Part shown: positions 48,001-57,166 of the stretch, in pieces | How the letters are laid out: each line of letters opens with the position of its first letter | Position numbering within the stretch: the stretch's first letter is position 1 | Program-made: the position numbers and the translations under genes | From: Pararhizobium sp. YC-54 | Lineage (GTDB): Bacteria > Pseudomonadota > Alphaproteobacteria > Rhizobiales > Rhizobiaceae | Assembly (NCBI RefSeq): GCF_025847205.1 | Contig: NZ_JAOYTH010000016.1 | Span: 1-64,000 of the forward strand | Reading direction: 5' to 3' | DNA length: 64,000 bases | The notes under the pieces: model-generated | Database searches by the model: none | Seen by the model: the letters and a program-made list of their open reading frames with translations, nothing else | What the model was told of the DNA's origin: nothing

Positions 48001-48752
48001 TCACCTTGAACCCACATTTGGGGCTCTCACCCGTATCGATAACTTCCTGCAACGACAACGTCGTGCGTTCGAAGCTGTCCGGGTTTGCGAGGGCGCTCCC
48101 CGAAAGGGTCGAGCGTCCTTCGTATTTTCGCCGATGGAGTCATCGGCGGCCTCTCCTCTTTCCCTGTACACGACTGGCGTCGGCTCAGTGACAAGCGCTG
48201 AGTGACGATCAGAGAGCTGGTAGGCAAGATGGCGGGGCGAAGGGAGACGTCAATCCTGCGGTTTTGCGGTGGTGCTCGGCTCTTCGATCGCCTTTGCCAA
48301 CCGCTCGAGTTCCTGGGAGTAGCAGAACAGCGCGAACAGGACGATCACGACCTCGCATGTCCCGAAGGCAATCCGGGCAAATGATGGAAGCGCTTCGAGT
48401 GCGGGTAAGTGGCGGAAGAAGACCGCCGAGAACAGCGCGCCCCCGAAAAAGAAACTCACGCGACTTGCAAACGAACAGAGATGCGCCACGAACAGGTTGT
48501 GAAATGGCGCGACGACGGGCACCCACTTCAGCCGGGTCCAATAGCAGACGTGAAGCTATGCGCCCCTCGTCCACACCAACTGTTTTAATTCCCGGAAGCA
48601 GTCCGTCTGCAAATCGAGTGGTCGCGTCCGCAACGCGCGCCCATTTCGGTCGTAGACGCAGGTGTTACCTCTGCCCAAAAGCCGACATCAGACTGCTTTC
48701 AACGCGATCATTACACTCTAGGGAGCCGGTCGCGCGGACGACGATCAGCGCC
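48001..48752. other. Degraded region with little coding signal
   Basis: Apart from the small membrane frame at 48250-48522 I see no gene between the lyase remnant and the LacI gene. Composition is mixed and several short frames lack motifs, which fits an area of gene decay. Confidence 0.4.
48250..48522 (-). CDS. Small membrane protein or truncated membrane gene
   Basis: This 90-residue frame has two hydrophobic stretches (VSFFFGGALFSAVFF and FGTCEVVIVLFALFCYSQEL), so a small inner-membrane protein is plausible. The same frame continues upstream in good coding style (CYWTRLKW) before a stop, hinting at a truncated start. GTG is the only usable start. No family is recognised; it could be a remnant. 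Confidence 0.4.
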   Translation of the reverse strand: MPVVAPFHNLFVAHLCSFASRVSFFFGGALFSAVFFRHLPALEALPSFARIAFGTCEVVIVLFALFCYSQELERLAKAIEEPSTTAKPQD

Positions 48753-49793
48753 TCAAGTCCAGATACTCTCAGGTGTCAGAATTTCGAAAGGCACGATGCG
48801 CTGCTCGACGGATTGCGTATCCCGGCTCTCGATGCGTCGCAGCATTACCCCGATGAGCTCTTGCGGCATCTTGTCGAGGGGGTGGGAAAGCGAGGCCGTG
48901 ATCAGGCCTTCGCTTAGTCCCTTACGCGTTTCGGGTCCTATGTCGCTGCAGACGATCTTGATTTCCTGCTGACGTTCGCTGGGTAATTCTCGCATCGCGC
49001 GAAGGACCCCGGAGATACCGCCTCCATTGACGAATATCCCCTTCAGGTCTGCTGCCGAGCCCATGAGCTCACGGACTATTGTGTAGGCGTTCTGCGGTTC
49101 TTCATGCGTCAACAGGGTGTCGTTAATGATCAGCTCAGGCGAATTTTCGCGCATATAGGAGCGAAAGCTCGCGTCCGATACATCCTGGCATTGATAGCGA
49201 TTGCTTCCTATTAGCGGAGCAACGCGGCCGCCGCCTTTGACCGTCTGGCTGATGAACCATGCCGCGGTTCGGCCTCTTTTCCAACTGTCTGTCCCTACAA
49301 AGCCGGCACGACTCGCGGCGGACAGATCGGATACGTAGGTTATGACAGGGACGCCTTTGCCCCGAAGTTCATCAATCGCCTGACTGACCAGGGGGTGGTC
49401 GGCAGTAACGACTGCGATCGCTGCACACGTTTCCCCCATTCTCAAAAGATTGGATGAGACCGCTTCCGGAGCCAAGTCATCTTCGAAAACGACGTCTGGC
49501 TCAATGATCGAGTCCGTGCGCTGTCGTGCAGCAGTCACGATGCCGTCCGCCCAGAGTCGATACAACGGCCGATGGGACTGCTGGAGCAAAAATCCTAGCT
49601 TGTGGTGAGGCATGGCATCGCGCCGCCGCTCTCGGATGGTTCCCAAGCCATAAAAGCCAATTTCCTCGGCGGCCCTTAATATCTGATCGATCGTGTCCTG
49701 ACGGACCGTATCCGATCCGTGAAGCAATCGGTTGACAGTCGATACGCTCACGCCCGCCGCTTTCGCCAGATCGGAAATTTTTGGTCTACTCAT
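48753..49793 (-). CDS. LacI-family transcriptional regulator
   Basis: The 346-residue protein starts with the LacI HTH and hinge (KISDLAKAAGVSVSTVNRLL, about 5-24). A periplasmic-binding-like sugar-sensing domain follows, of the long type close to the substrate-binding proteins of CUT2 transporters (GFLLQQSHRPLYR...VFVNGGGISG...). The ATG before SRPKIS is used; a longer frame to 49859 runs into the promoter. It is divergent from the sugar ABC operon (49944 onward) and probably represses it until the sugar binds. Confidence 0.92.
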   Translation of the reverse strand: MSRPKISDLAKAAGVSVSTVNRLLHGSDTVRQDTIDQILRAAEEIGFYGLGTIRERRRDAMPHHKLGFLLQQSHRPLYRLWADGIVTAARQRTDSIIEPDVVFEDDLAPEAVSSNLLRMGETCAAIAVVTADHPLVSQAIDELRGKGVPVITYVSDLSAASRAGFVGTDSWKRGRTAAWFISQTVKGGGRVAPLIGSNRYQCQDVSDASFRSYMRENSPELIINDTLLTHEEPQNAYTIVRELMGSAADLKGIFVNGGGISGVLRAMRELPSERQQEIKIVCSDIGPETRKGLSEGLITASLSHPLDKMPQELIGVMLRRIESRDTQSVEQRIVPFEILTPESIWT

Positions 49794-49810
49794 TTTTAGC
49801 TCCCATAGAG

Positions 49811-49862
49811 TGTCAAAACTGAATGAGACAAAATGATATGAAACGTTCCCAATTGTCAAAAC
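49811..49862. promoter_or_regulatory. Control region of the sugar operon
   Basis: GAAACGTTCC (49840-49849) is a near-palindrome with the AACGTT centre common in LacI-family operators. TGTCAAAAC is directly repeated at 49811-49819 and 49854-49862. Both lie between the LacI and binding-protein genes, so they are candidate sites for the regulator and RNA polymerase. Confidence 0.4.
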
Positions 49863-49943
49863 ACTATTCCATTATGGAGAAAGGTAAAGATATAAATCGT
49901 CTCGTCATTTGGAGCCCTTGGGAGAAGGGACTGGAGGAAAACG

Positions 49944-50906
49944 ATGGCATTCAAGAGAATTTTGATAGCCGCTCTGGCGGCAACTGCAGTGGTTTCAACT
50001 GCGTCGGCCGCCAATATCGCGGTGATCGGCGGCAAGAACGACGATGCGTTCTGGAACATCATCAAGAAGGGCGTCGACGACGCTCGTCTCGTTGTCGAAG
50101 CCAATGGCGGTACGGTTAACTACCTCCGCCTGCAGACCTATGACAACTTTGCTCCGGATGTCGTGCAATTGATCCAGACGGCCATCAGCCAGAAGGTTGA
50201 CGGTCTTGTTATCCCGAACTGGGTACCTGAAGGAGAGGACCCGGCGATCAAGGAAGCCACCGCTGCCGGCATCAAAGTCATTTTGATGAACGCGGGTGGG
50301 ATCGATAAGGCGAGGGAACTCGGCGCCATCAACTATGTCGGTTCCGATGAGTATATCGCTGGTGTCGCAGGCGGCGAATACTTCTTCAAGAACGGTAAGA
50401 AAAATGTCCTCTGCGTGAACACGGTACCGGGGGCCGCCAATCTGGAAGCGCGTTGCAAGGGCGTGATCGACGGCATCTCCAAAGCCGGTGGTGCCGGTAA
50501 GCAATTGCCGCTTCCCGCAACGAGCTTTGGCGACGCGACGGCCGTTGCTGAGGCGATCAAGGCAACCCTGCTCCAGGACGGCGGTATCGACGGTGTCATC
50601 ACGATCTCTGCCGGAGATGCAGATTCCGCTGCAATCGGCGTCATGCAGGCCGGCAAGACCGAAGGCGTGCTGCTGGGCACATTCGATCTCAATCAGTCCG
50701 GTCTCGATCGCATCAAAGATGGAACGCAAGGATTTGCGATCGACCAGCAGCCGTATCTCCAGTCGCTCCTGGCTGTGACGCTTCTGGCATCGGCAATTGA
50801 CTTTGGCACGGATCTGCCGACGTCGCCGCTTCTGACTGGACCTGGCATCGTCGATAAGGGCAACATCGACGCGACCCTGGCAGGGGTCGGCAAGGGCGCT
50901 CGCTGA
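49944..50906 (+). CDS. Sugar ABC transporter periplasmic binding protein (CUT2)
   Basis: The 320-residue protein has a Sec signal peptide (MAFKRILIAALAATAVVSTASA, cleaved before ANIAVIG). The ribose/inositol-type two-lobed fold follows (IAVIGGKNDDAFWNIIKKGV, then VDGLVIPNWVPEGED and GAINYVGSDEY). GGAGG lies 6 bp before the ATG. It is the first gene of the LacI-controlled operon. The closest assignable group is binding proteins for pentoses, hexoses or cyclitols; the exact ligand is unknown. Confidence 0.92.
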   Translation: MAFKRILIAALAATAVVSTASAANIAVIGGKNDDAFWNIIKKGVDDARLVVEANGGTVNYLRLQTYDNFAPDVVQLIQTAISQKVDGLVIPNWVPEGEDPAIKEATAAGIKVILMNAGGIDKARELGAINYVGSDEYIAGVAGGEYFFKNGKKNVLCVNTVPGAANLEARCKGVIDGISKAGGAGKQLPLPATSFGDATAVAEAIKATLLQDGGIDGVITISAGDADSAAIGVMQAGKTEGVLLGTFDLNQSGLDRIKDGTQGFAIDQQPYLQSLLAVTLLASAIDFGTDLPTSPLLTGPGIVDKGNIDATLAGVGKGAR

Positions 50907-50922
50907 TCTCAAAATACATAGC

Positions 50923-50952
50923 TCCGATCCGCGGGGCATTCTGCGGGTCGGA
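50923..50952 (+). other. Intercistronic stem-loop after the binding-protein gene
   Basis: TCCGATCCGC and GCGGGTCGGA pair over 10 positions (one G-U pair) around a 10-nt loop, 17 bp after the stop. Such hairpins after a binding-protein gene commonly stabilise its mRNA or reduce readthrough into the permease, giving excess binding protein. Confidence 0.5.
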
Positions 50953-51030
50953 CGTGAAACGCGCGCAAGCAGCGATCGAGCCTATGCGCCATCTGCTGGC
51001 TGCTTCCGGTAAACACTGGAGTTAAAATCC

Positions 51031-52035
51031 GTGAACACTTTCTCATTCAGCGATCTTTTGCGACGTCCGGAATCCGGCGCCGTGCTCGGTCTTCTCTTCG
51101 TGCTGGTCTTCTTTGTCATCTTCGGCAGCGTCGAGTTTCTGAAGCCGGCTGGTGCTGCAAGCTGGCTTAACGTCGCCGCCAATCTTGGCATTGTTGCAAT
51201 CCCCGTCGGACTTTTGATGATATCCGGCGAACTCGACATTTCGATCGGCGCGATGATCCCAGCGGGGGCACTGACCGTCGGGATCATTTCAGGTCAATTC
51301 GGCTTGCCGATATGGGTGGGTATTGCCGGTGCTCTGGGGCTCGGGGTTATCGTTGGCTTGATCAACGGGCTGCTGGTCGTCAATACAGCCGTCCCCTCCC
51401 TGATCGTCACGCTCGGCACCTTGTTTGCCGTCCAGGGCCTTGCACTTGGCTTCTCCGTTTTGCTGACAGGCACGACAAGTGTCGCGCTGAGCCCGGCCGA
51501 ATCCGGTGCGATTGCCAAGGCGCTTTTTGGTCAGTTCATAGGTGGCGGTTTTCAGGTGACCATCTTCTGGTGGCTTCTGTTCACCGCAGTCTACGTCTTT
51601 TATGTGCACTACTCTCCGTTCGGAAACTGGTTGTTTGCCATGGGCGGCGACCGGGTGAGCGCGCGCAATGCCGGTATTCCGACAGACAAGCTAACCATCA
51701 CGCTTTTCGTCCTCTCTTCTGTGAGTGCCGCGTTTGTCGGAATGTGCCAGGCCATTCTCTTCAATGTCGCTCAGGTCTCCGCTGGCATGACGTTCATCTT
51801 CAATTCGATCATCTCCGTCGTGGTCGGGGGAGTGTTGCTGACCGGTGGTTTCGGCTCGGTAATCGGCATTTTCCTGGGCACAATCACTTTTGCGATCGTC
51901 AACCAGGGCATCTATTTCACCTCGTTTGATCGGAACTGGTCGAGTCTGATCATCGGCGCGATGCTTTTGCTGGCGGTGCTGATGAACAACACCTTCCGCA
52001 TCATGGCGTTGACCTATTCGCCGAAGAAGAAGTGA
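51031..52035 (+). CDS. Sugar ABC transporter permease (CUT2, RbsC-like)
   Basis: The 334-residue inner-membrane protein has at least eight hydrophobic segments. The CUT2 signature is clear: GLLMISGELDISIGAMI, then LIVTLGTLFAVQGLALGF and FAMGGDRVSARNAGIPTDK. It starts with GTG behind GGAG. It forms a homodimeric channel with the ATPase encoded next. The distance from the binding protein gene is 124 bp and contains a stem-loop. Confidence 0.92.
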   Translation: MNTFSFSDLLRRPESGAVLGLLFVLVFFVIFGSVEFLKPAGAASWLNVAANLGIVAIPVGLLMISGELDISIGAMIPAGALTVGIISGQFGLPIWVGIAGALGLGVIVGLINGLLVVNTAVPSLIVTLGTLFAVQGLALGFSVLLTGTTSVALSPAESGAIAKALFGQFIGGGFQVTIFWWLLFTAVYVFYVHYSPFGNWLFAMGGDRVSARNAGIPTDKLTITLFVLSSVSAAFVGMCQAILFNVAQVSAGMTFIFNSIISVVVGGVLLTGGFGSVIGIFLGTITFAIVNQGIYFTSFDRNWSSLIIGAMLLLAVLMNNTFRIMALTYSPKKK

Positions 52036-52043
52036 GGCCGACG

Positions 52044-52856
52044 ATGACCGCTGCAATCCTCGAACTCAGGAACGTCAACAAGTCCTTTGGTCCGATCGAT
52101 GTTCTCCACGACATCTCGTTGAAGGTCCACGCAGGCGAAGTTCTTTGTCTGCTCGGAGATAACGGCGCCGGCAAATCCACGCTCATCAAGACGCTTGCGG
52201 GCGTGTACCAACCCACCAGTGGCGAGCTTCTCATGGATGGCCAGCCGGTATCCTTCGAAGGTCCGCGTGAAGCTCAGAAGGCGGGAATTTCCACCGTGCA
52301 TCAGTTTGGAGGTACATTCCCGCTGATGAGCATTGGCCGATCCTTCTTCATCGGCGCTGAGCCGACCAAAGGATTCTGGCCCTTCAAGATCTACGATCGA
52401 AATAAGGCCAACGAAATCGCGGTCAAGGCCGTGCAGGAGTTCGGTATCACGCGCATCGATGACGGAGATCGATTGATAGGCGGACTGTCGGGTGGCGAGC
52501 GCCAATCGTTGGCCATCGCCCGTGCCGTCCACTTCGGCGCGCGCGTTTTGATCCTCGATGAGCCGACAGCGGCGCTCGGCGTCAAGCAGGCCTCCCATGT
52601 CCTGCGTATTGTTCTCGAGGCCCGAAAGCGTGGCATTGCCGTGATCTTCATCACGCATCAGGTCACGCACGCCATGGCTGTCGGCGATCACTTTGCCGTC
52701 CTCATTCGCGGGGCTGTCGCCGCCAACTTCCGCAAGGGAGAAAAGTCTCGCGAAGAGATCACCGATCTGATGGCCGGTGGAGAGGCAATGGCCGCCCTTG
52801 AGGCGGCGATATCCAGCCACAGCCTGGCATCTGAAACCAATCCTCCCGCGGCATGA
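52044..52856 (+). CDS. Sugar ABC transporter ATP-binding protein (single-domain, FrcA-like)
   Basis: The 270-residue ATPase has Walker A GDNGAGKST (about 38), signature LSGGERQSLAIARA and Walker B RVLILDEPTAALG. It is only one ABC unit long, like FrcA of rhizobial fructose transport, whereas RbsA/MglA have two units. ATG 52044 is preferred over a longer frame beginning inside the permease gene. The aspartate after the Walker B switch is a G (TAALGVKQ), as in this subfamily. Confidence 0.92.
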   Translation: MTAAILELRNVNKSFGPIDVLHDISLKVHAGEVLCLLGDNGAGKSTLIKTLAGVYQPTSGELLMDGQPVSFEGPREAQKAGISTVHQFGGTFPLMSIGRSFFIGAEPTKGFWPFKIYDRNKANEIAVKAVQEFGITRIDDGDRLIGGLSGGERQSLAIARAVHFGARVLILDEPTAALGVKQASHVLRIVLEARKRGIAVIFITHQVTHAMAVGDHFAVLIRGAVAANFRKGEKSREEITDLMAGGEAMAALEAAISSHSLASETNPPAA

Positions 52857-52870
52857 CTGCCTACAACTGT

Positions 52871-52890
52871 CCCGGCTGATTTCAGCCGGG
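52871..52890 (+). other. Intercistronic stem-loop after the ATPase gene
   Basis: CCCGGCTG and CAGCCGGG pair perfectly around ATTT, 14 bp after the stop. No T-run follows, so it more likely tunes mRNA decay between transporter and enzyme genes than ends transcription. Confidence 0.5.
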
Positions 52891-52927
52891 GCCTTCCAGG
52901 CCGCAGCCGACATTTGGAGCAATACCC

Positions 52928-53824
52928 ATGAAAATCGCCCTTGACCCCTTTATGCACCGCCATCTCAGCCTTGAAGCTCTTCCCGCAAAGGTGAAGGAAC
53001 TCGGCTTCGACTGGATCGAACTGTCACCGCGCGCCGACTTTCTCGAATGGTTCAAAGCGCCGCGCGTTTTTCCTGAGCGCATCAAAACCTTCAAGAAGGC
53101 ATTGAAGGACGCCGATGTCGGCATCGCCTCGATCCTGCCGATGTATCGTTGGGCTTCGAACGACGAAACCGAACGCAAAGCGGCGGTGAAGCACTGGAAG
53201 CGCGCGATCGAGATCGCGGTGGAGATGGAAGTCGACACGATGAATTCCGAATTCGGCAGGGGACCGCATCCCGACAGGGGATCGTGTTATTGCTGCCATA
53301 CGGGTTCGATGATCGAAGCCTGCGAGGACGCCTGGTGGCGTTCGATGGAGGAACTTGTCCCGATCTTCGAACGCGAGGGCATCCAGCTTAATGTAGAACC
53401 GCATCCGGAAGACTGGTGCGAGACGTTGCAGCCGGCTCTCGACATTATTCGTACGGTCAATTCCAAGAGCGTCAAGTTTCTCTATTGCGCGCCGCATACC
53501 TTCTATTTCGGCGACGATACCAAGGCGATGCTGCGTGAGGCCAAGGATGTTCTCGCCCATGTCCATGTAGGCGACACGTTCAATCATAAGGCAAGCTCTG
53601 GTCTGCGCTATATCTTGAATCCACCTGGCACACAGGCGCGTGTGCATCAGCATCTCAACATCGGTCAGGGCGAAGTTCCGTGGGATGATTTCTTCGGAAC
53701 CCTCGCCGAAATCGGCTTCGACGGGGTGATGACGTCGTGTGTTTTCGCCTGGGAGGACAAGGCGGATGAATCTGGTCGCTTCATGTGCACTGAGATGCAG
53801 CGGTACGTAGACAAGCACCAGTAA
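52928..53824 (+). CDS. Sugar phosphate isomerase/epimerase-family TIM barrel (AP endonuclease 2 fold)
   Basis: The 298-residue TIM-barrel protein has the typical N-terminal KVKELGFDWIELSPR and a metal-site histidine/glutamate arrangement (NVEPHPEDW at about 156; HVHVGDTFNH at about 214). GEVPWDDFFGTLAEIGFDG gives the conserved last strand. Such enzymes isomerise, epimerise, dehydrate or lyase sugars and keto-inositols with a divalent metal. It is the first catabolic gene after the transporter. The reaction cannot be fixed from sequence. Confidence 0.85.
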   Translation: MKIALDPFMHRHLSLEALPAKVKELGFDWIELSPRADFLEWFKAPRVFPERIKTFKKALKDADVGIASILPMYRWASNDETERKAAVKHWKRAIEIAVEMEVDTMNSEFGRGPHPDRGSCYCCHTGSMIEACEDAWWRSMEELVPIFEREGIQLNVEPHPEDWCETLQPALDIIRTVNSKSVKFLYCAPHTFYFGDDTKAMLREAKDVLAHVHVGDTFNHKASSGLRYILNPPGTQARVHQHLNIGQGEVPWDDFFGTLAEIGFDGVMTSCVFAWEDKADESGRFMCTEMQRYVDKHQ

Positions 53825-53871
53825 TAGGCCCGAAATTCGGTCCTAGCGGTCCATCATCTGACGGGCCTATT
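53823..53871 (+). other. Intercistronic inverted repeat
   Basis: AATAGGCCCG and CGGGCCTATT are perfectly complementary over 10 bp with a 29-nt loop. The left arm overlaps the last two bases of the stop codon of the preceding gene. It probably protects or separates the mRNA segment; no poly-T tail follows. Confidence 0.5.
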
Positions 53872-53965
53872 TCAAACAATCGTTCGCACAGACGGCGGGT
53901 GAATTCGCCGTTGGGCGAAGCTTTGTCAAACGCAAGAGCCGGCCGGCGCCGGAGGAGAAACGAGA

Positions 53966-55138
53966 ATGATCAATGGTGAAAGACTGATACCGCGTCCGCT
54001 GCGCTGGGGCATGGTCGGTGGCGGCCGAACCGGACAAGTCGGATACAAGCATCGCACTGGTGCCCAACGCGACGGGACTTACAAATTGGTCTGCGGCGCA
54101 TTTGACCTTGATGCGGCCCGTGGTCGCGATTTCGGTGTGAACCTCGGCGTCGAGGCGGATCGGTGCTACGACGACTACAAGGAACTGATCGCAAAAGAGA
54201 CGGCGCGCGATGATGGTGTTGAAGTCGTTTCCGTCGCGACGCCAAACTTCACCCACTACGAAATCACCAAAGCATGCCTCGAGGCAGGCATCCACGTCAT
54301 CTGCGAAAAGCCGCTGTTTTTCACGGTCGCGGAATGCGAGGAAATCGAGAAACTCGCAAACGAGAAGGGGCTCATCGTCGGCGTGACCTACGGGTTTACC
54401 GGCCACCCGCTCGTCCACCAAATGGCGGCGATGGTTGCCAAGGGAATGCTCGGTGAGATCCGCATCGTCGATCTCCAGTATACGCATGGCTTCAACGCGG
54501 GTGACGACATCGGCGCGCCGGAGGCGGTGAAGTGGCGGACCAATCCCAAGACGGCAGGTCCGACCTTCGTCCTCGGTGATATCGGAACGCACCTTTATTA
54601 TCTCTCGGAAGTCGTGCTGCCGCATTTGAAGATCGAGCGACTGCTTTGCGACCGCAAGGCCTTCATCCCGAGCCGCGCGCCGTTGGAAGACCACGCGACT
54701 GTATTGACGCACTACGATAACGGTGCGCGCGGGCGTCTCTGGGTCTCCTCCGTCAATGCCGGAAACATGGGCTCGCAACGTTACCGTTTCGTCGGTTCCA
54801 AGGCTTCCATCGAATGGTCCGACAGCCATCCGGATCAGTTGCTCTATGACGTCCAGGGCGAGCCAAACCGAATTCTGCATCACGGCATGCCCTACCTTGA
54901 AGCCGAGAGCCTTGCCGCCGACCGTATGGGGGCCCTGCATACTGAGGGTCTCGGAGACAGTTGGGCCAACATCTACCTCTGGATCGCTCGGGCGATCGAC
55001 GCGAAACAGCGCGGCGATGAAGCATTCCTGAAAAACCATCATTATCCGGGCATCAAAGCCGGCACTGAAGGCGTGCGTTGGTTGGAAAACTGCGTCCGCT
55101 CGGCCGACGCAGACGCCACCTGGGTAGAATTCAAGTGA
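53966..55138 (+). CDS. Gfo/Idh/MocA-family sugar dehydrogenase
   Basis: The 390-residue protein has the N-terminal NAD(P) motif GMVGGGRTGQVGYKH (about 14-28) and the active-site EKPL (about 114) of the family. The C-terminal part carries the GPTFVLGDIGTHLYYLSEVV segment, whose GDIGTH histidine is catalytic in many members. It should oxidise a sugar or inositol hydroxyl to a ketone. GGAGGAG lies upstream of the start. It sits between two TIM-barrel genes, matching pathways in which a keto-sugar made here is next isomerised or eliminated. Confidence 0.88.
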   Translation: MINGERLIPRPLRWGMVGGGRTGQVGYKHRTGAQRDGTYKLVCGAFDLDAARGRDFGVNLGVEADRCYDDYKELIAKETARDDGVEVVSVATPNFTHYEITKACLEAGIHVICEKPLFFTVAECEEIEKLANEKGLIVGVTYGFTGHPLVHQMAAMVAKGMLGEIRIVDLQYTHGFNAGDDIGAPEAVKWRTNPKTAGPTFVLGDIGTHLYYLSEVVLPHLKIERLLCDRKAFIPSRAPLEDHATVLTHYDNGARGRLWVSSVNAGNMGSQRYRFVGSKASIEWSDSHPDQLLYDVQGEPNRILHHGMPYLEAESLAADRMGALHTEGLGDSWANIYLWIARAIDAKQRGDEAFLKNHHYPGIKAGTEGVRWLENCVRSADADATWVEFK

Positions 55139-55146
55139 CCTTAAAG

Positions 55147-55182
55147 GCGGACCAGGTTTCTCGATCGGTATTCCGGGTCCGC
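55147..55182 (+). terminator. Stem-loop with T-run after the dehydrogenase gene
   Basis: GCGGACC and GGTCCGC pair (7 bp) around a 22-nt loop, then GCTATTTTC follows. It could act as a partial terminator, but the next gene starts only 29 bp later, so it likely attenuates rather than ends the operon. Confidence 0.4.
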
Positions 55183-55210
55183 GCTATTTTCTTTGTTGAA
55201 AGATGAAGCC

Positions 55211-56152
55211 ATGAAACTTTCTATTTGCACCGACGTGATGGGAGACCTCTCTTTCACGGACATGCTCGACAAATGCGTCCGGCTGGGCGTCGAAGGTATC
55301 GAGATGACGGGTGGCGGCTGGTCTCGAGCACCGCACTTCCGCGCCGACGAGCTTCTGGCGGACAAAGGCTTGCTCAAATCCAAGCTGAAAGAGATAGAGG
55401 CACGCGGCCTCGAGATCGCCGCCCTGAATTGCTCCGCGAACCCGCTCGATCCCGGCGACATGGGTAAGCGCCATCGCAAGGAAATGGAGCAGACGATCCG
55501 TCTTGCTGGTGAGATCGGTATCAAAACGATCGTCACGATGTCCGGACTTCCGGAGGCTGCTCCAGGCGACATGGTGCCAAACTGGCTCGTCTATACCAAG
55601 AGCTGGCCGGATGAGATGCCGGAGCGGGACCGCTATCAGTGGGAAGATCGTGCTTTCCCGCTGTGGCATGATCTGGTGAAGCTCGCCAAGGAAGTCGGCG
55701 TCGAGAAATACGCGCTTGAGAACTTCTCGGCAATGCTGGTCTGGAACCCGGAAACGCTTTTCCGTCTCCGTAACGAGGTTGGAACGACTGTCGGAATGAA
55801 CCTCGATCCCAGCCACCTTTTCTGGAAGGGCGCCGATCCGATCGCGTCGGCACGAGCGCTGGGAAGCGCAATTCATCACTGCCACGGCAAGGACACCCGC
55901 ATCGAGCGGGGACTTGCCGATGTCAACGGCCTTCTGGAACTCAAGGATGTCACCGACGTCGCCAACCGAAGCTGGAACTACGTGGCGGTAGGCGCTGGGC
56001 ACGATCTGCAGTGGTGGAAGGAATTCTTCTCGGTCGTGCGCATGGTTGGTTACAACGGCTGGGTCAGCCTCGAAATGGAAGATTTCACGATGTCGACGGA
56101 TGCCGGCATCCAATCCTCCATCGACGCCCTTCAGGCCACGATCAGCCGGTGA
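55211..56152 (+). CDS. Sugar phosphate isomerase/epimerase-family TIM barrel, second copy
   Basis: The 313-residue protein shows the fold of the AP endonuclease 2 superfamily: DKCVRLGVEGIEMTGGGW, then YALENFSAMLVWN (about 176) and GMNLDPSHLFWKG (about 203), HCHGKDTRI (about 233) and the final NGWVSLEMED (about 289) with the expected metal ligands (E, D/H, H, E). The ATG at 55211 is used; a TTG six codons upstream is less likely. It probably acts on the product of the preceding dehydrogenase. Confidence 0.87.
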   Translation: MKLSICTDVMGDLSFTDMLDKCVRLGVEGIEMTGGGWSRAPHFRADELLADKGLLKSKLKEIEARGLEIAALNCSANPLDPGDMGKRHRKEMEQTIRLAGEIGIKTIVTMSGLPEAAPGDMVPNWLVYTKSWPDEMPERDRYQWEDRAFPLWHDLVKLAKEVGVEKYALENFSAMLVWNPETLFRLRNEVGTTVGMNLDPSHLFWKGADPIASARALGSAIHHCHGKDTRIERGLADVNGLLELKDVTDVANRSWNYVAVGAGHDLQWWKEFFSVVRMVGYNGWVSLEMEDFTMSTDAGIQSSIDALQATISR

Positions 56153-56199
56153 ACGATGTCGAGGGTGCGGATCGCATCCTGAACTTCCGCGAGGACGCA

Positions 56200-57129
56200 A
56201 TGACCAATCCCATCACAATCACGACGGCCCCCTGCTGCTGGGGGGTCGATGATGTTAAGAACGCGCATCTGCCGGCTTGGCAAAAGGTGTTGGACGAAGC
56301 GAAGGCTGCCGGGTTCGGTGGCCTGGAGCTTGGGCCTTACGGCTACTTGCCATTGGATCTCGCGCAAGTCTCAGCAGCACTCGATGATCGCAGTCTGAAA
56401 ATCGTTGCTGGAACGATCTTCGACGATCTTGTTTCAGCTTCAAATCGCGACAACCTTCTTCGTCAAGCCGACGAAATCTGTGCGCTGATCACGCGTTTGC
56501 CGAAGCCGGAGACGCATCCAGGGCAGAGGTTCAGCGCGCCTTACTTGACGGTGATGGATTGGGGGCATGACGATCGCGATTACGCAGCCGGTCATTTCGA
56601 TCTCGCACCGCGCCTCGACAATCGCGCCTGGCAGACGATGATCGAAAATATCAGGGCGATCGCCACTCTTGCGCGCGACAAATATGGCGTTCGAGCCACG
56701 ATCCATCCTCATGCTGGTGGCTATATAGAGTTTGCCGATGAGCTGGAGCGTCTGGTCCATGATGTGCCGGCCGACCTTGCCGGTCTGTGCCTTGATACAG
56801 GGCACATGACCTATTCCGGCATGGATCCGGTCGCCACGCTTCGACGGTATTGGGACCGCGTCGATTACATTCACTTCAAGGATATCGACGCCGAAGTCTA
56901 CGAAACGGTCATGAGCGAACATATCCGCTTTTTCGACGCGTGCGCCAAAGGCGTGATGTGCCCGATCGGTCGCGGCTCGATCGACTACACCGCTGTAAGG
57001 GCACTTCTCGGTGAGCTCGGCTACGGCGGATACATCACGATCGAGCAAGAGCGGGACCCGAGAAATACGGGCGGCATTTTAGGTGATCTTGCTGCCAGTC
57101 GCTCCTTTCTGGCGCAGGCGGGATTCTAA
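56200..57129 (+). CDS. IolE-like TIM barrel (isomerase/dehydratase family), third copy
   Basis: The 309-residue protein starts TITTAPCCWGVDD, like the beginning of 2-keto-myo-inositol dehydratase (IolE) and its relatives. It contains ATIHPHAGGYIEFADELERL (about 166-185), GLCLDTGHMTYSG (about 196), DYIHFKDID (about 222) and a late GYGGYITIEQERDP, the metal-binding pattern of the family. It should act on a keto-sugar or keto-cyclitol. It begins with ATG 47 bp after the preceding stop. Confidence 0.87.
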   Translation: MTNPITITTAPCCWGVDDVKNAHLPAWQKVLDEAKAAGFGGLELGPYGYLPLDLAQVSAALDDRSLKIVAGTIFDDLVSASNRDNLLRQADEICALITRLPKPETHPGQRFSAPYLTVMDWGHDDRDYAAGHFDLAPRLDNRAWQTMIENIRAIATLARDKYGVRATIHPHAGGYIEFADELERLVHDVPADLAGLCLDTGHMTYSGMDPVATLRRYWDRVDYIHFKDIDAEVYETVMSEHIRFFDACAKGVMCPIGRGSIDYTAVRALLGELGYGGYITIEQERDPRNTGGILGDLAASRSFLAQAGF

Positions 57130-57166
57130 CCACGAAAGCCTGGGCGGCTGCATAAGGAGGCGAGCG

